Shown: positions 7,441 to 15,164, numbered from the stretch's first letter. The stretch is 64,000 nt of DNA from JAZNQL01 sp045531205 (GCA_045531205.1 JAZSDN010000104.1:1-64000); one strand, 5' to 3'. The notes: generated from the sequence alone by a model not told the origin. Translations and numbers: made by a program.

Positions 7441-7841
7441 ATGAAGTATTTGTCTATCGGCAAATATGAAGCAGTGGCTTTGCCACTATGAAGCAAAGCA
7501 TTCCAAAATGTGCCGCAAGGCACACTTCATTGCCGAAGGCAACTTCGCAGTTGAAGGCGACTTAATGTTCCAAAGGAACGCTTTCCCAGAAAAAACCGCT
7601 AACTCTGTATCAAAATTAACGTTTTTTTCTGGGAAAGCCGAACCATTGAGATATTTAGTTTGCATGAAGTGCATCATCATTTACACTGTAGGGGTAACAT
7701 CATTGATGCAAAGCAGCACATCATTTATCGAAGATAACATCATTTTGTGTCCGCTAAAGCAGAATGATGTTCAGGCTTTGCCTGAAACAGTGTTTGCAAC
7801 TTTGTTGCAAAATGATGTTGTGCCCTTGCGGACACAAACAC
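7441..7841. repeat. Array of small hairpins joined by conserved linkers
   Basis: This 400-bp gap holds no credible gene. It is a chain of short palindromes: AGTGGC-TTT-GCCACT (7473-7487), GTGCC-GCAA-GGCAC (about 7515-7530), GTTCC-AAA-GGAAC (about 7567-7579), a 17-bp stem at 7580-7596/7621-7638, TTCAGGC-TTT-GCCTGAA (7770-7786) and TTGCAACTTTGTTGCAA (about 7794-7810). Linkers recur: ATGAAG at 7441, 7466 and 7488; CATCATT at 7675, 7698, 7719 and 7738, then its reverse complement AATGATG at 7763 and 7811. The outer pair TTGTGTCCGC (7745-7754) and GCGGACACAA (7828-7837) closes the right end. The array fills exactly the space between the nagB and tRNA-Leu terminators. Confidence 0.85.
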
Positions 7842-7876
7842 AAAAAAATACACACTCAAATGAGTGTGTATTTTTT
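7842..7876. terminator. Terminator of tRNA-Leu (bidirectional)
   Basis: A7-TACACACTCA / TGAGTGTGTA-T7 hairpin immediately beyond the 3' CCA of the leftward tRNA. Confidence 0.88.
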
Positions 7877-7964
7877 TGGTGCCCGAGACCGGGGTCGAAC
7901 CGGTACGTCTTTGAGGGACACGGGATTTTAAGTCCCGGGCGTCTGCCAGTTCCGCCACTCGGGC
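7877..7964 (-). tRNA. tRNA-Leu (anticodon UAA)
   Basis: A class II tRNA of 88 nt with encoded CCA. The acceptor stem GCCCGAG/CTCGGGC, anticodon stem CGGGA/TCCCG with loop CTTAAAA (anticodon TAA, reads UUA), a long variable arm, and the T-loop GGTTCGACCCC are all visible on the minus strand. The 3' CCA lies at 7877-7879 and runs straight into the terminator T-run. Confidence 0.97.
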
Positions 7965-7974
7965 AAGCGAATAA

Positions 7975-8003
7975 AGTATACCACGGCAGAAACAAAAAGT
8001 CAA
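7975..8003 (-). promoter_or_regulatory. tRNA-Leu promoter
   Basis: Minus strand TTGACT (complement of 7998-8003), 17 nt, TATACT (complement of 7975-7980), ten nt from the tRNA 5' end. Confidence 0.85.
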
Positions 8004-8019
8004 TAGGAAAATTAAAAAT

Positions 8020-9384
8020 TTATATATAAATAATTTTATTTGCAATATAATTTAAAAGTTTTTCGTCATCTGACACAATAATTGCAGAGGTTTCAAGGTT
8101 TTTACAAACGTCCCAGACAGCGTTTAAAATTTCGCATTTCATAAGAGGAGACGAAAACTTTTCAATTCCTGACACAAGAAGAATTTTGGCATTTGAACAA
8201 ACCGCACAAGCAAGTGCAAGCTTTATTCCGTCATATTCCGAAAGAGAGGATATTTTTCGGTCGGTCATTTTAACGTCCATTGATGCGTTTGTAAGTGCGT
8301 TATGTATAAGTAGATTTCTGCCCGTTTTATTTTTAGGCTTTGAAACTCTTGCGAAGCTGTCTAAAATCATACGCACGCTTCTGTTTTTGGGGAAGGTAGA
8401 AATGCTTTCATAGCTTAAAGGATAAATGCGTCTTGAATTTGCAGGGATGGATGCAAGCTTTTTGCCACCGCATAAAATATCAGCAGAAGCTTTAAACCCG
8501 CAAAGTGCCTTTAAAATTTTTGTATTATCAGTTTTAATGCCTAAAATTTCTGCGCGGTGAAGCGAAAATTCACATCCCTTAAGATTACCCGAAAGTATTA
8601 CATCTTCAAGGGGCGAAAGCTTTTTTAAAGGAGCAAATTCCTTTGTCGCAAGAGCACGTGAATAATCGTCGCTTAAAACATCAAGTGCAGTATCGTCTAC
8701 AATACGGCCTTTTTTCATTACAATAATGCGCTCGCAGAATTTATTTGCAAAAGCAATATCTTCTGTAATAAAAAGAATTGTAACAGATTTTATCTTGCAA
8801 ATCTTTACTATATTCTTATAAATTTCTTCAATATCTGCACATTCAAATTTTGCAGGAGCCTTTATAATAAGAAGGGAAGGGTTTGCCGCAACCGCCGCCG
8901 TAAAATAAAGGGCAAGTCTTTGTCTGTCAGTAAGAGAAGAAACCCTTTTTTTTAAAAAGGAATCAACCTTTTCAATCCCGAAAGTCTTTAAAATATACTT
9001 TGAATTGTTTATTATTTCAAGCTTGCTTTTTGAAAACTTTTCTCCAAACGGAGCAAGCAAATATTTTTTAACATTAAGACCTTTGGCACACAAAGAAGAA
9101 ACGTCCTCGGATAAAAAGCCTATGTCAAGCATGCGAATAAAACGCATATCTTCATCACTTAATAAATCGGTTTCAACACCGTTTATAAGCAAACGTCCGT
9201 GAAGCTTGTAGTTCTGCCCGTCATAAAGGCGCAAAAAAAGCTTTTCAAGATATTCCGTTCCGCTTAAAGCCCCTCCGCAAACAGCAGTCACAGAGGATGC
9301 TTCAAGTTCAAGATTTATTTCGTCAAGGACAGTATGTCCGTCAAGTTGCAGTGATAAATTTTCTGCTATAAGCGCTTTAACCAT
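8020..9384 (-). CDS. Duplicated ABC ATPase of Opp/Dpp type with degenerate catalytic motifs
   Basis: 454 residues, two ABC domains in tandem (about 1-235 and 255-454). The first follows DppD/OppD closely, e.g. ILFITEDIAFANKFCERI, GRIVDD and the SRALA tail. The working residues are gone: the P-loop reads GGALSGTEYL (no Lys-Ser/Thr), the signature reads SSLTDRQ instead of LSGGQ, Walker B ends IIKAP instead of ADEP, and the H-loop His is Glu (FITED). The second half is similarly worn (GIKTDNTKIL; SSLSEYDG). The start is ATG at 9384 with AAGGAG upstream, 19 nt inside the preceding permease gene. It probably cannot hydrolyse ATP in the usual way. Yet the frame is long, intact and translationally coupled, so a retained non-ATPase role is possible. 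Confidence 0.75.
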   Translation of the reverse strand: MVKALIAENLSLQLDGHTVLDEINLELEASSVTAVCGGALSGTEYLEKLFLRLYDGQNYKLHGRLLINGVETDLLSDEDMRFIRMLDIGFLSEDVSSLCAKGLNVKKYLLAPFGEKFSKSKLEIINNSKYILKTFGIEKVDSFLKKRVSSLTDRQRLALYFTAAVAANPSLLIIKAPAKFECADIEEIYKNIVKICKIKSVTILFITEDIAFANKFCERIIVMKKGRIVDDTALDVLSDDYSRALATKEFAPLKKLSPLEDVILSGNLKGCEFSLHRAEILGIKTDNTKILKALCGFKASADILCGGKKLASIPANSRRIYPLSYESISTFPKNRSVRMILDSFARVSKPKNKTGRNLLIHNALTNASMDVKMTDRKISSLSEYDGIKLALACAVCSNAKILLVSGIEKFSSPLMKCEILNAVWDVCKNLETSAIIVSDDEKLLNYIANKIIYI

Positions 9385-10037
9385 GTTTTTTCTCCTTCAC
9401 TCTGCGGTATAATTAAACAAAGAGTGTTCAGTAAAACCACCGCAATAATAGCGGCTGATACAAGTATATAAAATGTAAGAGTATCAGGACTGAGCCAAAG
9501 TCCCGAAAAAAGAATAAATGCTGCCGAGATTATTGAAGAACGCACAATTCTTAAAAATGATACGAAAATGGGCGAAATAAAAAAGGGCATAGTATACTGC
9601 GAAAAATATAATCCTCTGTTCAAACCAAGCTTATGCACCTTGTAATTATTCTGGGTAAAGCTTGCGCAAACGGATGCGGAAACCGAAAAAGCCCTGAAAA
9701 AGAGAGGTATACAAATTGCCATAACCAAACTCTTAAAATCTTTACCCAAAACTAAAAAAAGAATGGTGCTTAATATAAATGCAGGAACAAAAGAAACTGA
9801 ATTTGTAACAGACAAAACAGCATTGTAAAATTTCAGTTTTCCAAAACAAAGTCCAATGACTGTTCCTGCTCCCCATGAAATTGCCGAGCTTATAAGAACA
9901 CAGCTTAAAATTGTGCTCACAGTATAAAGAGCACTTGTAATGTCATAAGGCAAATCAAAAATCATGTCGGCAAAATATGGGGTAGCCGCCATTAGTGCAA
10001 GTATTATTAAAATTAAAACAATAAAAAACTTTTTCAT
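9366..10037 (-). CDS. DppC-like ABC permease (divergent)
   Basis: 223 residues, about six membrane helices. The segment around residues 140-175 (RAFSVSASVCASFTQNNY, then KLGLNRGLYFSQY) sits where DppC/OppC permeases have the cytoplasmic coupling loop, and the helix SFLRIVRSSIISAAF corresponds to the end of that domain. The start at 10037 has AGGTGAT upstream, five nt after the stop of the preceding gene; the longer frame from 10103 overlaps that gene and is rejected. The EAA-type loop is poorly conserved. It forms a tight three-gene unit with its partner permease and the degenerate ATPase. No substrate-binding protein gene is present. Confidence 0.65.
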   Translation of the reverse strand: MKKFFIVLILIILALMAATPYFADMIFDLPYDITSALYTVSTILSCVLISSAISWGAGTVIGLCFGKLKFYNAVLSVTNSVSFVPAFILSTILFLVLGKDFKSLVMAICIPLFFRAFSVSASVCASFTQNNYKVHKLGLNRGLYFSQYTMPFFISPIFVSFLRIVRSSIISAAFILFSGLWLSPDTLTFYILVSAAIIAVVLLNTLCLIIPQSEGEKTWLKRL

Positions 10038-10042
10038 AATTA

Positions 10043-10684
10043 TCACCTGTATAAAATCCATGCAAAAACAAGGGATATAAGCGAAATCACTGCAAAACTG
10101 CAAAGCAATAAAATAAGTGCAGGCACAGTAAAAATATTATTTTCAAAATTTAAAATGTAAGAAGATGCGGCAGACGAAAATAAAATAACCGTCAAAGTAA
10201 AATCTGCCGAATCAAAAAAAGAAGCATACGCTGTTTTAAGCGATGTAAGACGGGTTACTCTTTTTTTGTTTGTTCCACGCTGCAAAAGATTCAAAGCTGT
10301 TTTTGAAGGATTTAATAGCTGCAAATATACAAAATGCGCACCCGAAAAAACGGCGGGAAGCAAAGTGAACAAAAATATTGCCAAGGGCTTTCCCAAAACC
10401 ATTCCTGAAGGGAAAGCAAAGAAAACACAAAATCCCGACAGTAAAATAAAAAGCAAAATCCCTGCAAAAATTCGGAATACTTTGTAAAGATGCATCAATA
10501 TTCCCAAAAAAGGCGATAAAAGAATACATAAAGCAAAAACCAGTATGACATTTTGTAAATATTGATAAATATCACTTAACGCAGTAATGCTTTCATTTAA
10601 AATGGAAGCATTAAAATAAAGCAAAACCGCAAGTGCAACACATAATATTATATATGAAACAAATTTCGAAACTTTTAGGTTCAT
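10043..10684 (-). CDS. Integral membrane protein, probable partner ABC permease
   Basis: 213 residues with about six hydrophobic helices. A cytoplasmic loop around residues 125-155 (TALNLLQRGTNKKRVTRL) is placed like the EAA loop of DppB-type permeases, but overall similarity is weak and the assignment rests mainly on operon context. The ATG at 10684 has GGAAGA upstream. First gene of the unit, with a consensus promoter at 10713-10741. Confidence 0.55.
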   Translation of the reverse strand: MNLKVSKFVSYIILCVALAVLLYFNASILNESITALSDIYQYLQNVILVFALCILLSPFLGILMHLYKVFRIFAGILLFILLSGFCVFFAFPSGMVLGKPLAIFLFTLLPAVFSGAHFVYLQLLNPSKTALNLLQRGTNKKRVTRLTSLKTAYASFFDSADFTLTVILFSSAASSYILNFENNIFTVPALILLLCSFAVISLISLVFAWILYR

Positions 10685-10712
10685 AAAAAAATCTTCCTTT
10701 CACAGTATAAAT

Positions 10713-10741
10713 ATGATACAATATTTAGCGTATTTTGTCAA
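10713..10741 (-). promoter_or_regulatory. Promoter of the degenerate ABC operon
   Basis: Minus strand TTGACA (complement of 10736-10741), 17 nt, TATCAT (complement of 10713-10718). A consensus promoter argues that the operon is expressed. Confidence 0.8.
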
Positions 10742-10775
10742 TAAATAAAAAACTTGCAAAAAAACAAAAAAACTA

Positions 10776-10804
10776 TTGACTTCACATGTTTGTTATGTTA
10801 AAAT
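10776..10804 (+). promoter_or_regulatory. Promoter of the rplU-prp-rpmA operon
   Basis: TTGACT (10776-10781), 17-nt spacer, TAAAAT (10799-10804). Confidence 0.8.
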
Positions 10805-10810
10805 AATCGG

Positions 10811-10889
10811 GTAGCCGCATGGGAATGGCTTTTAAAAGCATGCTTGCTTGCCATATTTCAGCGAGACTGGGATGTAGGAGGTGTTTTAA
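10811..10889 (+). ncRNA. Putative L21 leader RNA
   Basis: The 5' UTR of rplU is about 80 nt, G-rich and structured (GTAGCCGCATGG at the 5' side, ATATTTCAGCGAGACTG near the 3' side), ending in the ribosome site GTAGGAGGTG. Firmicute rplU genes carry a conserved L21 leader used in ribosomal-protein autoregulation. I infer membership from position and general resemblance, not from an alignment. Confidence 0.5.
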
Positions 10890-11201
10890 ATGTACGCAAT
10901 AATCGAAACAGGCGGAAAGCAGTACAAAGTTAGCGAAGGCGATGTAGTTTTCGTAGAAAAGCTTGGTGCTGAAGCTGAAGCTGCAGTTACATTTGATAAG
11001 GTTTTAGCTGTTGGAACAGATGAAGGTCTTACAGTAGGTCAGCCTTACGTAGCAGGTGCAGCAGTAAATGCCACAGTAGTAAAGAATGGTAAAGATAAGA
11101 AGATTATCATCTTTAAGTACAAGGCTAAAAAAGGTTACAGAAGAAAGCAAGGTCACCGTCAGCCTTACACACAGGTTAAGATCGAAAAGATCAACGCATA
11201 A
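10890..11201 (+). CDS. rplU: 50S ribosomal protein L21
   Basis: 103 residues, the standard length. It binds 23S rRNA in the large subunit. The opening MYAIIETGGKQYKVSEGD and the basic end KAKKGYRRKQGHRQPYT are diagnostic. GGAGGTG precedes the ATG. First gene of the L21-Prp-L27 operon; Prp starts one nt after its stop. Confidence 0.98.
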   Translation: MYAIIETGGKQYKVSEGDVVFVEKLGAEAEAAVTFDKVLAVGTDEGLTVGQPYVAGAAVNATVVKNGKDKKIIIFKYKAKKGYRRKQGHRQPYTQVKIEKINA

Positions 11202-11202
11202 G

Positions 11203-11526
11203 GTGACACAGGTAATTTTAAAAAGAAAAAACAATAAAATAATCGCATTTGAAGTAAGCGGACATACAGGCTATGCCGAAGAAGGGGCAGATATAGTATG
11301 TGCTTCGGTTTCGTCAGTTGTATGGACTGTTGTGAATGCTCTTCAGAATATTTTGGGGCTCGGCATTTCGTATATTGAAGATGACGGATATATAAAATGC
11401 ACTCTGCCAGAACTTTCGGAAAACGAAAGGGAAAAAGCAGATATACTTTTAGAAGGTATGGCGCAGTTTTTTTCGGAGCTTCAAAAACAGTATGGCGATT
11501 ATATCTCGAAAACGGAGGTAGAATAG
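11203..11526 (+). CDS. prp: Ribosomal-processing cysteine protease Prp
   Basis: 107 residues. Prp removes the N-terminal extension of L27 in Firmicutes and related bacteria, an essential step because the extension would block the peptidyl-transferase centre. The catalytic pair is visible: His in EVSGHTGYAE and Cys in ADIVCASVS. The GTG start at 11203, one nt after the rplU stop, gives the usual N-terminus (VTQVILKRK); the much longer frame from 11086 overlaps rplU and is rejected. Placement between rplU and rpmA is the canonical context, and the downstream L27 carries the matching cleavable extension. Confidence 0.93.
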   Translation: MTQVILKRKNNKIIAFEVSGHTGYAEEGADIVCASVSSVVWTVVNALQNILGLGISYIEDDGYIKCTLPELSENEREKADILLEGMAQFFSELQKQYGDYISKTEVE

Positions 11527-11528
11527 TT

Positions 11529-11804
11529 ATGGTATTAAACATTCAGTTGTTTGCTCATAAAAAGGGTGTAGGTAGTACCAAAAACGGACGTGACAGCGAA
11601 AGCAAACGTCTCGGCGTTAAGAGAGCTGACGGACAGACAGTTTCAGCCGGCAGCATCCTCGTAAGACAGCGCGGTACAAAAATCCATCCCGGCACAAATG
11701 TTGGCAGGGGAAGCGACGATACCCTTTTTGCACTTGCTACAGGCAAAGTAAAATTTGAACGCATGGGCAAGGATAAGAAAAAGGTTAGTATTTATACTGC
11801 ATAA
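11529..11804 (+). CDS. rpmA: 50S ribosomal protein L27 (precursor)
   Basis: 91 residues. The start at 11529 has GGAGG (11514-11518) upstream. The N-terminus MVLNIQLFAHKKGVGS carries the extension found in Firmicutes; cleavage after the QLFA-type motif by Prp would expose HKKG as the mature start, whose tail reaches the tRNA CCA ends in the ribosome. The rest (GRDSESKRLGVKRADGQ, IHPGTNVGRGSDDTLFA) is typical L27. Confidence 0.97.
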   Translation: MVLNIQLFAHKKGVGSTKNGRDSESKRLGVKRADGQTVSAGSILVRQRGTKIHPGTNVGRGSDDTLFALATGKVKFERMGKDKKKVSIYTA

Positions 11805-11814
11805 ATAAGTTATT

Positions 11815-11845
11815 AAAAATCCCGGCGTTTTGCCTGGGATTTTTA
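11815..11845 (+). terminator. Terminator of the rplU operon
   Basis: Stem AAAAATCCC(GGC) / (GCC)TGGGATTTTT with one bulge, followed by T's. Confidence 0.8.
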
Positions 11846-11879
11846 TGTTTAAAAGCAAAATTTATTATAAGGTGAAGAA

Positions 11880-13151
11880 ATGTTTGTAGATACAGCTCAA
11901 ATCAGTATAAAAGCAGGAAACGGCGGAAACGGACTTGTTTCCTTCAGAAGAGAAAAATATGTTCCGGCAGGCGGACCCGACGGTGGTGACGGCGGTCACG
12001 GCGGCAGCATAATATTTGAAACCGATACAGCATTAACCACTTTAATGGACTTTAATTATAAAAGAGTATATAAAGCCGAAAACGGTGGTGACGGACTTTC
12101 TGCAAAAAGAGCAGGCAGAGATGGTGCGGATATGATAATAAAGGTTCCTGAAGGAACAATTATAAAGGATGCCGACAGCGGAAAAATCATAGCCGATATG
12201 ACGGGCGAAAACGCAAGATTTGTAGCCGCAAAAGGCGGCAACGGCGGATGGGGCAACACCCACTTTGCCACCCCTACAAGACAGGCGCCCAAGTTTGCAA
12301 AACCCGGCATTAAAGGGAAAGAGAGAAACGTAATTTTAGAACTCAAGCTTTTGGCTGACGTTGCATTGGTAGGCTTCCCGAATGTCGGCAAATCCACCTT
12401 TATATCAAAAGTAAGCGATGCAAAACCTAAAATTGCAAACTATCACTTTACAACCTTGCAGCCAAATCTCGGGGTAGTATCATTTTACGAAAAATCCTTT
12501 GTAATAGCTGATATTCCCGGGCTTATAGAAGGTGCACACGAAGGAATAGGCCTTGGTCACGAATTTTTGCGTCATATAGAAAGAACAAGACTTTTGGTGC
12601 ATATAGTTGACGTTTCGGGCATTGAAGGACGTGACCCCATTGACGATTTTGAAACCATAAACCGCGAGCTTGAACTTCATAATCCCGAGCTTTTGATGCG
12701 TCCGCAGATAGTTGTAGGCAATAAATGCGATATAATTGTTGATAACGAAAAGTATGAAGAATTCAAACAGTTTGTAACCGAATCAAATTACAAATATTTT
12801 GATATGAGTGCGGCAGTCGGCACAGGAGTAAAAGACGTTTTGTCATATATTGCACAGCAGCTTGAGTTTATCCCTGTAACCCCTGTTTATGAAGCGGAAG
12901 AAGTGTGGATAGACGAAGACGAAACAGATTATTCGGAATATGAAATAAGCCGTGATAACGAAGTATATGTTGTAAGCGGACCTTATACCGAAAAGCTTTT
13001 AGGGTCAATAAACTTTGAAGATTCGGAATCTGTGTCCTACTTCCAGCGAGCAATAAGAAGCCGCGGAATCATTGACGCACTTGAAGAAAAAGGAATTCAG
13101 GAAGGCGACACAGTACGCTTTGGCGATATGGAATTTGATTTTGTTAAATAA
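11880..13151 (+). CDS. obgE: Obg GTPase
   Basis: 423 residues. It is an essential GTPase of 50S ribosome maturation and stress control. Three domains in order: the glycine-rich Obg fold (1-158, e.g. GGNGLVSFRREKYVPAGG), the G domain with P-loop GFPNVGKSTF near 165, DIPG switch II and NKCD, and the C-terminal OCT domain (about 345-423) typical of Gram-positive Obg. AGGTGAAG precedes the ATG. It heads a run with yhbY, nadD and yqeK, an order common in Firmicutes. Confidence 0.97.
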   Translation: MFVDTAQISIKAGNGGNGLVSFRREKYVPAGGPDGGDGGHGGSIIFETDTALTTLMDFNYKRVYKAENGGDGLSAKRAGRDGADMIIKVPEGTIIKDADSGKIIADMTGENARFVAAKGGNGGWGNTHFATPTRQAPKFAKPGIKGKERNVILELKLLADVALVGFPNVGKSTFISKVSDAKPKIANYHFTTLQPNLGVVSFYEKSFVIADIPGLIEGAHEGIGLGHEFLRHIERTRLLVHIVDVSGIEGRDPIDDFETINRELELHNPELLMRPQIVVGNKCDIIVDNEKYEEFKQFVTESNYKYFDMSAAVGTGVKDVLSYIAQQLEFIPVTPVYEAEEVWIDEDETDYSEYEISRDNEVYVVSGPYTEKLLGSINFEDSESVSYFQRAIRSRGIIDALEEKGIQEGDTVRFGDMEFDFVK

Positions 13152-13171
13152 TATATTAAAGGAAGTTTTTT

Positions 13172-13456
13172 ATGACAAGTAAACAAAGAGCCTATTTAAG
13201 AGGACTTGCAAACGATTACCGTGCCATTTTCCAGATAGGCAAAAACGAAATATCCGATAATTTTATAAAGCAGATAGACGATGCCCTGGAAGCACGTGAA
13301 CTTATAAAAGTACACGTACTTGAAAATTCAGGACTCACAGCAAAAGAAGCCTGCGCAGCAGTATGCGAAGAAACAGGAGCAGAACCCGTTTCAACCGTAG
13401 GAAACAAATTTGTTATTTACCGTGAATCCAAAAACAATAAGGTAATAGAACTGTAG
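13172..13456 (+). CDS. yhbY: YhbY/CRM-domain RNA-binding protein
   Basis: 94 residues, one CRM domain. MTSKQRAYLRGLAND and the loop FQIGKNEISDNF, with the end GNKFVIYRESK, are family hallmarks. It binds pre-50S particles and is implicated in ribosome assembly. It lies 20 nt after obgE and just before nadD. Confidence 0.92.
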   Translation: MTSKQRAYLRGLANDYRAIFQIGKNEISDNFIKQIDDALEARELIKVHVLENSGLTAKEACAAVCEETGAEPVSTVGNKFVIYRESKNNKVIEL

Positions 13457-13464
13457 GTGATGGT

Positions 13465-14010
13465 ATGAAAGCGGCTTTAATGGGAGGCAGCTTTGACCCT
13501 GTACATCTTGGGCATCTTACAGCAGCAAAAAAGGTAAAAGAAGAATTTTTGATAGACAAAATAATTTTTGTACCTGCATATTTATCTCCGTTTAAAACAA
13601 AAAGCGGAGCAACGGCGGAGCATAGATTTAATATGCTTTCTCTTGCCATAGATAAAAACGACGAAGTGTCGAGGTTTGAAATTGATAATAAAGGCATAAG
13701 CTACACATATCTTACGGCACAGCACTTCAAAAATGAGTACGACGAGCTCTATTTTATAATAGGGGACGAAGCCTATAGAGATATAGATAAATGGAAAAAA
13801 GCAGAGCTTCTGCACCGCATTATGAAATTTATTGTAGTCACAAGAGAAGATATTGAAATTCCCAAAAATGTATTGCACCTTAAAATGGAACCCGTAAAAG
13901 TTTCCTCAACCGAAATTCGGGAAAAACTTTTAAAGGGAGAGGATTGCAGTAATCTTTTACCGCAAAGCGTTTTAGACTATATAATTAAGAATAATTTATA
14001 TAAGGAATGA
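13465..14010 (+). CDS. nadD: Nicotinate-nucleotide adenylyltransferase
   Basis: 181 residues. It adenylates nicotinate mononucleotide in NAD synthesis. The nucleotidyltransferase signature GGSFDPVHLGHL (residues about 7-18) and the later SSTEIREKL motif (ISSTxIR type) are present. It overlaps yqeK by four nt (ATGA), implying coupled translation. Confidence 0.94.
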   Translation: MKAALMGGSFDPVHLGHLTAAKKVKEEFLIDKIIFVPAYLSPFKTKSGATAEHRFNMLSLAIDKNDEVSRFEIDNKGISYTYLTAQHFKNEYDELYFIIGDEAYRDIDKWKKAELLHRIMKFIVVTREDIEIPKNVLHLKMEPVKVSSTEIREKLLKGEDCSNLLPQSVLDYIIKNNLYKE

Positions 14011-14594
14011 TAAATTTGGACACACAAAGCATAGAAAAATTAAAGTCAATGCTTGATGAAAAACGTTTTATACATTCGGTAGGCGTTGCAGAAATGGCAG
14101 AAAAGCTTGCCCAAAAGTACGGAGCCGATACAGAAAAGGCTTATATAGCAGGATTTTTGCACGACTGTGCAAAAAATATTCCGCAGGAAACCGTGCTTGA
14201 CCGTTGTCGTGAAGCCAATATAGAAATTCACGAAAGCTGGCTTATCGACACAGGACTTGTGCACCCATATCTCGGGGAATACATAGCAAAAACCGAGTTT
14301 GGGGTGTCTGATACCGAAATACTTGAGGCAATACGCTATCACACAACAGGACACGAGGATATGCCTCTTCTGACAAAAATAATTTATCTTGCCGATATGA
14401 TAGAGGTAAACAGAACCATAGCGGGTGTTGAACAGATGAGAGAACTCGCCTTTTCCGACCTTGACGAGGCAGTTTTAAAATCGCTTGACTCTACTATAAG
14501 ACATATAATAAACCGAGGCGGAGTAATAGATTGCGACACGGTTTTTTGCAGAAATCATCTTATTGCAAGCAAAAAGGAAAGAAATTCAAAATAA
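14007..14594 (+). CDS. yqeK: YqeK HD-domain Ap4A hydrolase
   Basis: 195 residues. An HD phosphohydrolase: H in RFIHSVGV, HDCAKN (the HD pair), a His in DTGLVHPYLGE and D in YLADMIE. YqeK-type enzymes cleave diadenosine tetraphosphate symmetrically to ADP. It overlaps nadD by ATGA; TTG at 14016 is an alternative start. In most Firmicutes rsfS follows; here the operon ends and a new promoter for rimP begins within ten nt. Confidence 0.92.
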   Translation: MINLDTQSIEKLKSMLDEKRFIHSVGVAEMAEKLAQKYGADTEKAYIAGFLHDCAKNIPQETVLDRCREANIEIHESWLIDTGLVHPYLGEYIAKTEFGVSDTEILEAIRYHTTGHEDMPLLTKIIYLADMIEVNRTIAGVEQMRELAFSDLDEAVLKSLDSTIRHIINRGGVIDCDTVFCRNHLIASKKERNSK

Positions 14595-14597
14595 TGC

Positions 14598-14626
14598 TTG
14601 CAAAACCAAAAAATGTGTGATATAAT
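14598..14626 (+). promoter_or_regulatory. Promoter of the rimP-nusA-infB operon
   Basis: TTGCAA (14598-14603), 17 nt, TATAAT (14621-14626), starting four nt after the yqeK stop. Confidence 0.85.
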
Positions 14627-14643
14627 AATTATGGAAATGACAG

Positions 14644-14665
14644 GAGCGGGTTGCAAAACCCGCTC
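14644..14665 (+). promoter_or_regulatory. Leader hairpin of the rimP operon
   Basis: A 9-bp stem GAGCGGGTT/AACCCGCTC with loop GCAA, followed by a short U-rich stretch (TTTCGTTGT). It lies about 12 nt from the predicted transcript start and before GGAGG of rimP. It could be a weak attenuator or a mRNA-stabilising 5' stem. Confidence 0.6.
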
Positions 14666-14693
14666 TTTCGTTGTCAAAAAGGAGGAATAAGTT

Positions 14694-15143
14694 TTGTCAA
14701 AAACAGAAACTGTTGTTTGGAAACTTGCAGAGCCTATTGCAAACGAAAGAGGCTTAAAAATCTACGATACGGAATTTAAAAAAGAAGGGGCAGACTGGTT
14801 TTTACGAGTATTTTTATACAGTGAAAACGGCATAGACATAGATGACTGTGAATATGTAAGCCGTGCTTTAAGCGACCGTCTTGACGAAGAAGACCCCATC
14901 GACCAGGCATATTATCTTGAAGTATCAAGTCCGGGACTTGACAGGGTTTTAAAATATGACTGGCACTTTGAAACAGCACTCGGAGAAAAAATTGACATAA
15001 AGCTTTACGCCGCCGAAAACGGCAAAAAACAAATAAGCGGCACATTAAAAGAATATACCGATAAAACTGTGAAAGTAGAAACAGAAGAAGGTATAAAAGA
15101 AATAGAAATAAGCAAAACAGCAAGCATAAGAATATCATTTTAA
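14694..15143 (+). CDS. rimP: Ribosome maturation factor RimP
   Basis: 149 residues from a TTG start behind AAGGAGGAATAA. RimP helps late 30S assembly. The N-terminal domain carries DCEYVSRALSDRLDEEDPI and the diagnostic YYLEVSSPGLDRVL; the C-terminal SH3-like domain follows from about residue 90. First gene of the nusA-infB operon, its usual place. Confidence 0.95.
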   Translation: MSKTETVVWKLAEPIANERGLKIYDTEFKKEGADWFLRVFLYSENGIDIDDCEYVSRALSDRLDEEDPIDQAYYLEVSSPGLDRVLKYDWHFETALGEKIDIKLYAAENGKKQISGTLKEYTDKTVKVETEEGIKEIEISKTASIRISF

Positions 15144-15164
15144 AAAACAGGAGTGATTAAAAAA

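Noticed and set aside
7441..7841. Possible CRISPR array because of regularly recurring short units
   Set aside because: The repeats are only 6-7 nt, spacing varies, the intervening units are self-complementary hairpins, the linkers invert half way, and no cas gene is present.
7466..8045. Long open frames on both strands over the hairpin array and tRNA-Leu
   Set aside because: They run through a terminator and a tRNA, have no ribosome site, and encode low-complexity, unrelated-looking peptides.
15153..15164. GTG at 15153 as nusA start
   Set aside because: That GTG is part of the GGAGTGATT ribosome site of the GTG at 15165.
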